Of a stretch of 64,000 nucleotides of DNA, positions 59,556 through 64,000 are shown one piece after another (positions within the stretch are counted from its first letter, which is position 1; every line of letters begins with the position of its first letter). The stretch lies in assembly GCA_903813345.2 (NCBI GenBank), contig CAIIXF020000007.1, positions 18,899,564 to 18,963,563 of the forward strand, in the 5' to 3' direction. The notes below the pieces were generated by a model. The model ran no database searches. It saw only the letters and a list, made by a program, of their open reading frames with translations, and was not told the DNA's origin. This DNA comes from Owenia fusiformis (taxonomy: Eukaryota > Annelida > Polychaeta > Sabellida > Oweniidae). Both the position numbers and the translations under genes were made by a program.

Positions 59556-60029
59556 AAAAGAGTGGTGCATTTTAAGATTTCACTTCAAATATAGATGGCA
59601 TGTTGTCACACACTGGCTATACAATGTCTAGGTCCCTGAAGCTCTTTAGACGACTTTCTCAGAGTACTAGATAAAGTATATAAAACGTATAGTATATAGT
59701 AATAGTATATAAAATAGTAGATTTTAGACTAGAGGGGTTGCACCCAATGCCCCCTCCTAGTGATGGTATATATTGTACTGAGCTTCTGTATGGCAAGAAT
59801 GAAATATGAATTTCTACCTCAAACACCATACTTCAAAATTATTGTTCTACTGTAATATACTGCATATTCAACAGATGGCTCTTGGTATTTTCACTATTTT
59901 TTATTTCTTAATTTATTGTTATATGACAATTTGTAACATAATTACTGTATCTGTTTATGTAAATCAATGAACATGTATGAACAAGGTGGGCAAGAAATTT
60001 TTTTTATTTGGCATGAATGATATCAGTGT

Positions 60030-60430
60030 AAAAGACTAGTCTCGGTTTGGAGAACAAACTTCATCCGTCTACTGCATGTTACGTTTGTTTTAGACAATTT
60101 TGATATTTTTACATATTGTAGATTTAAATGTCTTCTTTTGAATAGGCCTATCCATAATTTAATTTGGATGTTATTTCTATATTTTTCATAAAATAATCAT
60201 TAGTACAGTAAACTGATGAACTTCGTTCTCCAAACTGAGACTTGTCTTTTATTGGATCGGTCAACTGCATGTTATGCCTGCTTCAGACAATTTTGACATT
60301 TTTACATATTGTAGATTTAAAAGTTCTCTTTCAAATATTCATAATTTAATTTGGATGTTATTTCTATAATTTTCATAAAAAGATTATTAGCCCAGTGGAC
60401 TGTTCTCCAAACCGGGACGTGTCCTTTGTG
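60030..60430. repeat. ~190-bp tandem repeat, two copies
   Basis: Both units contain ctgcatgttacg/ctgcatgttatg, gacaattttga(t/c)atttttac, atattgtagatttaaa and a ctccaaactgagac-like box (the first in inverse orientation). Non-coding. Confidence 0.7.
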
Positions 60431-60719
60431 CTTCAAATATCATCCTGACATTTCTTAATTTTCATTATGGACCCCCAGTGTCTGTCAACTTCTCAAGATA
60501 TATTCATCCCATTTAAAAACATCTACAGTGAAATTCTAATCAAAATCCATGCATTTTAAAAAGTTATTAATAATATGGAGATTTTTTGAATCACCTGTCA
60601 ATCAAAATATTGAAATGAGTGCTCTTGCAAGTTGTTGTATATAACAATACTAGACAACAGCAACGCCAAAGCATAGCAAATCTCATCGAACAGCCATGGC
60701 TGGCAAAATCGCACACACG

Positions 60720-61080
60720 TTCAGGTCAATGGCGGCCATTTTAAAAAATGGCCGCCTCCTTTCCAAAATGTCATAAAACAGTGTGCCGTGCTTATGAGTA
60801 TTTACATATCAAATATGAACAAAATCGCTCTATTACTTTTTGAGTTATAGTAAAAAACATAAAATAACACAGTGTACCATGCTTATAGTATTCACGTACC
60901 AAATATTAATAAAATCGCTCGACTACTTTTCCAGTTATAGTAAAAGACGTAAAAATGGCAGCCATTTTTCAAAATGGGTGCCTTCTACCAAAAGTGTCAT
61001 TAGCCAGTGTGCCATGCTATAGTTTTCACATACCAAATATGAACAAAATCACTCCACTACTTTTCGAGTTATAGTAGAGT
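60720..61080. repeat. ~135-bp tandem repeat with ggccgcc palindrome
   Basis: Three units share tcataaaacagtgtgccgtg, ttcacataccaaatatgaac and cgagttatagta boxes. The first unit starts at a palindrome, ggcggccattttaaaaaatg and onwards (60729-60754). It resembles the 21640-22080 repeat in the ggc(a/g)gccattttga box. Confidence 0.75.
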
Positions 61081-61529
61081 GGAAAGTTGGTCAAGAAAAA
61101 TCAAGCTTAAGCCAAGAAAGTTATTTACGATTTTGAATACAGAATTGATTTTGAAAAGGCTATTATTTATACATGACGTGTCGATATAAAGCAAGTTAGA
61201 GTCCAAAAATACTTTTTGAAGAATAATAGCCATATAGAAAATTCATTGTGGAACAAATGTTCAATGCTCATATGCCAATTAGCTATAAAAGAACCAATTG
61301 TGCAAGTAATTAAGTTCGCAATGATGACATATTTCAAAAAATGCAGCCGCATTGAAAATTCTATCTCCAACAGAGGTCTTAGTAATATTATGCTTTAACA
61401 TGTACGGGTATAAACATCAGGAATGATGTCACCTGTTAAACCTTTTATATGTACTGTATTTTATTATTTTATTAAGGAATAAATTGAATTGAATTGAATA
61501 TTTCCATCATAGACATTAGCCTATTAAAT

Positions 61530-61800
61530 GAGTGGTATCGATATGGAGAACTTTTTGAACAAACGTTTCTCTTAAACCAGTCATAAAAAAATCTAAAAAT
61601 TTTACACATCGTCAATTTAATGGTCATCTTTTGAATGGTAACAATATAATTTGAAAAATATATAGTATATACTTTCATCTATATTGTTTTAGAAAACACA
61701 TCAAACACTTGTTTTGTTCTTGGTATTATGTTTCCAGAGTGAAATGAAACATCTTTCCCTCCCACAACGTGTTTAGGTCTCTCAATATTGTAATTGTATA
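61530..61800 (+). repeat. Dispersed repeat family, copy B
   Basis: Very close to the inverted copy D at 63826-64000 (shared tttccagagtgaaatgaaac) and less so to copies A and C. Confidence 0.75.
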
Positions 61801-62017
61801 AATTAATATATTACATGTACATGAATGATACCATGTACCAACATGTCATAAAACATGTACAAGTATGCCACAATAATTCCAATTTAATAAATTCCCACAG
61901 TTTTCCAAGATTCTATTTTCACTTTGAACATCTGCATCTTGTTAAATTATTGATATGGGGATAGCAAATTGATTTCAATGCAGATATCTATGTTACTCAG
62001 TTCAGTCTATTGAATTT

Positions 62018-62754
62018 TCAGTTATATGTGATAGTCCTCTCCTGTTTACAACTGCACTCATTACAACATTGATTTTCAAAGTAATTTAAGACTGTGTCTA
62101 TTTTCACTTTCAACCATTCAACCTCATCCCTTAGTACCGCAACCACAGTAGACATTTCATGAGCTACAATATCCTGTAATATTTTGCCATATGATTTACA
62201 GTGCTTGTCATACTTATATGGCCATGTGAGGAGGAAAAGAGTCACAAAATGAGCGTCTGTTATCCTTGAAATTAAGTGATGTAATTCAGAGTTGTTATTT
62301 GCACACTCTTCATCGTAATCTCTTGGATAAATTCTTCCAATTTTTTTAGCTGATTTCACCGTATCACAAACTTCCAATGTTTCTCTGACACATTTAAATA
62401 TCGTAACATTTTCCAATGCATCGATTATATTGTTTATCGTGGAGGAATACTCGGAGTCCATCTTGACTGAGCACATTTCTAATTGAGTGGTATAGAGATA
62501 ATGTGATGCTTCTAAAATATCAGCTGCGATTAGTACTTGTCTGACCGATTTCTCTATGACATCATCACTACTTGGGCTGTGATTGGCTAATGGCATGGAC
62601 TGGAACCAGTTTGTTAAGCGTGTGATAAATTGATTTATTGTTGAGAGAGAGTCATATGAAGGTAGAGTAACGCTTAGACTCGTCGAAGGTCGAAATAACA
62701 TCAATGGTTCTACCCCTTCTTTTTTCTGCAGGATACAGTACCCACGTGGCTTTC
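62018..62754 (-). CDS. Last coding exon of an unrecognised gene (partial)
   Basis: An acceptor (tatttttcag) precedes 62754; the exon opens in phase 2 and runs 245 codons to a stop at 62018-62020. It begins KPRGYCILQKKEG and contains SRITDAHFVTLFLLTWPYKY and a helical, leucine-rich C-terminal third (AHEMSTVVAVLRDEVEWLKV), ending NQCCNECSCKQ. Codon use and the length of the frame support a real exon. No signal peptide or known domain is seen. The upstream exons should lie to the right, perhaps beyond 64,000. Confidence 0.5.
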
Positions 62755-62964
62755 CTGAAAAATACAAGTAGATTAGAGCTGAGTGATCTATGATTTTACT
62801 CATACACACATTTGATTAGGGTAAAAAAATAAGCAAGGGAAATCCAAAAAATGAGAAAAATTTAGGCTCAAGAAGATATAACGACCTGCATATTGAACAT
62901 TCATTCACAAACATAAATTCTATCCTCACAAGGCATCAGCCTCTCAAACTTGAACCAAAGGATA

Positions 62965-63260
62965 GGGATCGATATGGAGAACTGAATTCAACAATGTTTT
63001 TCTCTTAAACCAATCATTGAAAACATTCTGTTAAAAAACATGGTATTTTATCTAATGTTGACTGATTGACAACAATTTAAGGTGAAAATTATTTAGAAAT
63101 ATTTTATATAACTGTTTTTGTTAACATTTTTTGTGCAATTGTTTTTGCTCCTTTCTACCAATTCTTGAGAATGAAATAAAATATCTTTCCGAACCTTGTT
63201 GGAACAAAATAGCATTTACAACATGTTTTAGACCTCTCAATATTAAAGTTATACAAAGGA
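62965..63260 (+). repeat. Dispersed repeat family, copy C
   Basis: Shares gatcgatatggagaactgaa, tttctcttaaaccaatcatt, cttgttggaacaaaa and gacctctcaatatta with copies A and B; diverged in the middle. Confidence 0.65.
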
Positions 63261-63825
63261 ATTTTTGGTTGATTCTAAAAAAGTATTCAAAAATTAAAAC
63301 AAAATCCCCCCAAAATAGATAAAAATCAAGAAAAACCTTATATTTCATTAACAAGATACTTTTTTAAAATCAACCAAAATTTCCTTTGTACAATAGACTA
63401 GATGCGAATAGAAATAATCTTGATTTACGTCATTAAATATTCAAAATTCAGTCAAAGTGATGTCATATTTGAAATCTACATGTAAAAGTACGTCTAGAAA
63501 ATGGTTTCGAAGATGGTTTATCAACTTTGAAAATTTAATATTTTTGAAAATGTGACTTCTAGCTCGGGTTGATTCCTCATAGACCCATGTTACAAAATCA
63601 CAAAAAGTTAAATATCTTTTCTTGTATTGGACAGATAACATTTTCTTTTACTGGACATATTTTAATTTGCATAACTATTAGATACATAAGGGTAATATAA
63701 AAATTTAGCCACTACAACAGATGTAATTTAAGTTAAAGGGAACTTTCTAATATACCCGCCATGTTATCTGACCCGAACGAGCCACCTGGTGGCGAAACTG
63801 GTAACTACCTACTCGCATCTGCGTT

Positions 63826-64000
63826 ATTAGAAAATTGAGAGACCTAAACATGTTGTGTTTATGTCGTTTTGTACCAATGAGGTTCGGAAAGATGTTTCAT
63901 TTCACTCTGGAAACATGATACCAAGAACAAAACAAGTGTTTGATGTGTTTTTTAAAACAATATAGATGAAAGTATGTATATCTATTTCAAATTATATTGT
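63826..64000 (-). repeat. Dispersed repeat family, copy D (inverted, cut by window end)
   Basis: The reverse complement matches copy B closely through acacatcaaacacttgtttt and tttccagagtgaaatgaaac. B and D form an inverted pair about 2 kb apart around the exon at 62018-62754. Confidence 0.75.

Noticed and set aside
62700-62754. Caspase domain beginning at KPRGYC
   Set aside because: Only six residues match the start of the fold; no catalytic histidine or cysteine motif follows.

Overview
The window is nuclear DNA from an animal, most likely a marine invertebrate. Genes are split by GT-AG introns, intergenic DNA is AT-rich and packed with DNA transposons, and short motifs such as tacatgta and taggccta recur. 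The phylum cannot be fixed from sequence alone; an echinoderm or hemichordate is my guess, not a conclusion.

Layout. 1-11,724 (minus): 5' half of CYP20A1; its introns hold microsatellites, a 78-bp tandem repeat, two back-to-back mariner elements and a 5'-truncated LINE. 11,725-14,870: non-coding, with a cluster of short palindromes, a tRNA-like relic and MITEs. 14,933-15,544 (plus): PIGH as one coding exon. 18,352-40,142 (minus): a complete 15-exon PMS1 (MutL homologue with an HMG box), whose introns carry a CACTA transposon (25,454-28,197) and a giant 9.2-kb foldback element built of 91-bp monomers (29,077-38,235). 42,404-44,118 (plus): complete ORMDL, head-to-head with PMS1; the same pair is divergent in human (PMS1/ORMDL1). 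47,417-49,091 (minus): a small secreted cysteine-rich peptide gene with two candidate alternative last exons sharing one cysteine spacing; I recognise no family. 49,847-57,418: a 7.6-kb transposon with long terminal inverted repeats encoding a zinc-finger/nuclease-like/CXC-like protein, probably Academ-like, with one frameshift. 57,770-59,555: a C-rich tandem-repeat element with hAT-like ends. 59,556-64,000: tandem repeats, inverted repeats and one unrecognised terminal coding exon (62,018-62,754, minus).

The housekeeping genes act separately: mismatch-repair family (PMS1), sphingolipid homeostasis in the ER (ORMDL), GPI-anchor synthesis (PIGH) and an orphan P450 (CYP20A1). Splice phases join without leftover bases in every model given here: CYP20A1 612 nt, PMS1 3,396 nt, ORMDL 462 nt, cysteine-rich peptide 237 or 252 nt. 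The most unusual items are the cysteine-rich peptide gene, the foldback inserted at intron position +12 of PMS1, the Academ-like transposon, and the twin mariners that share an intron position.
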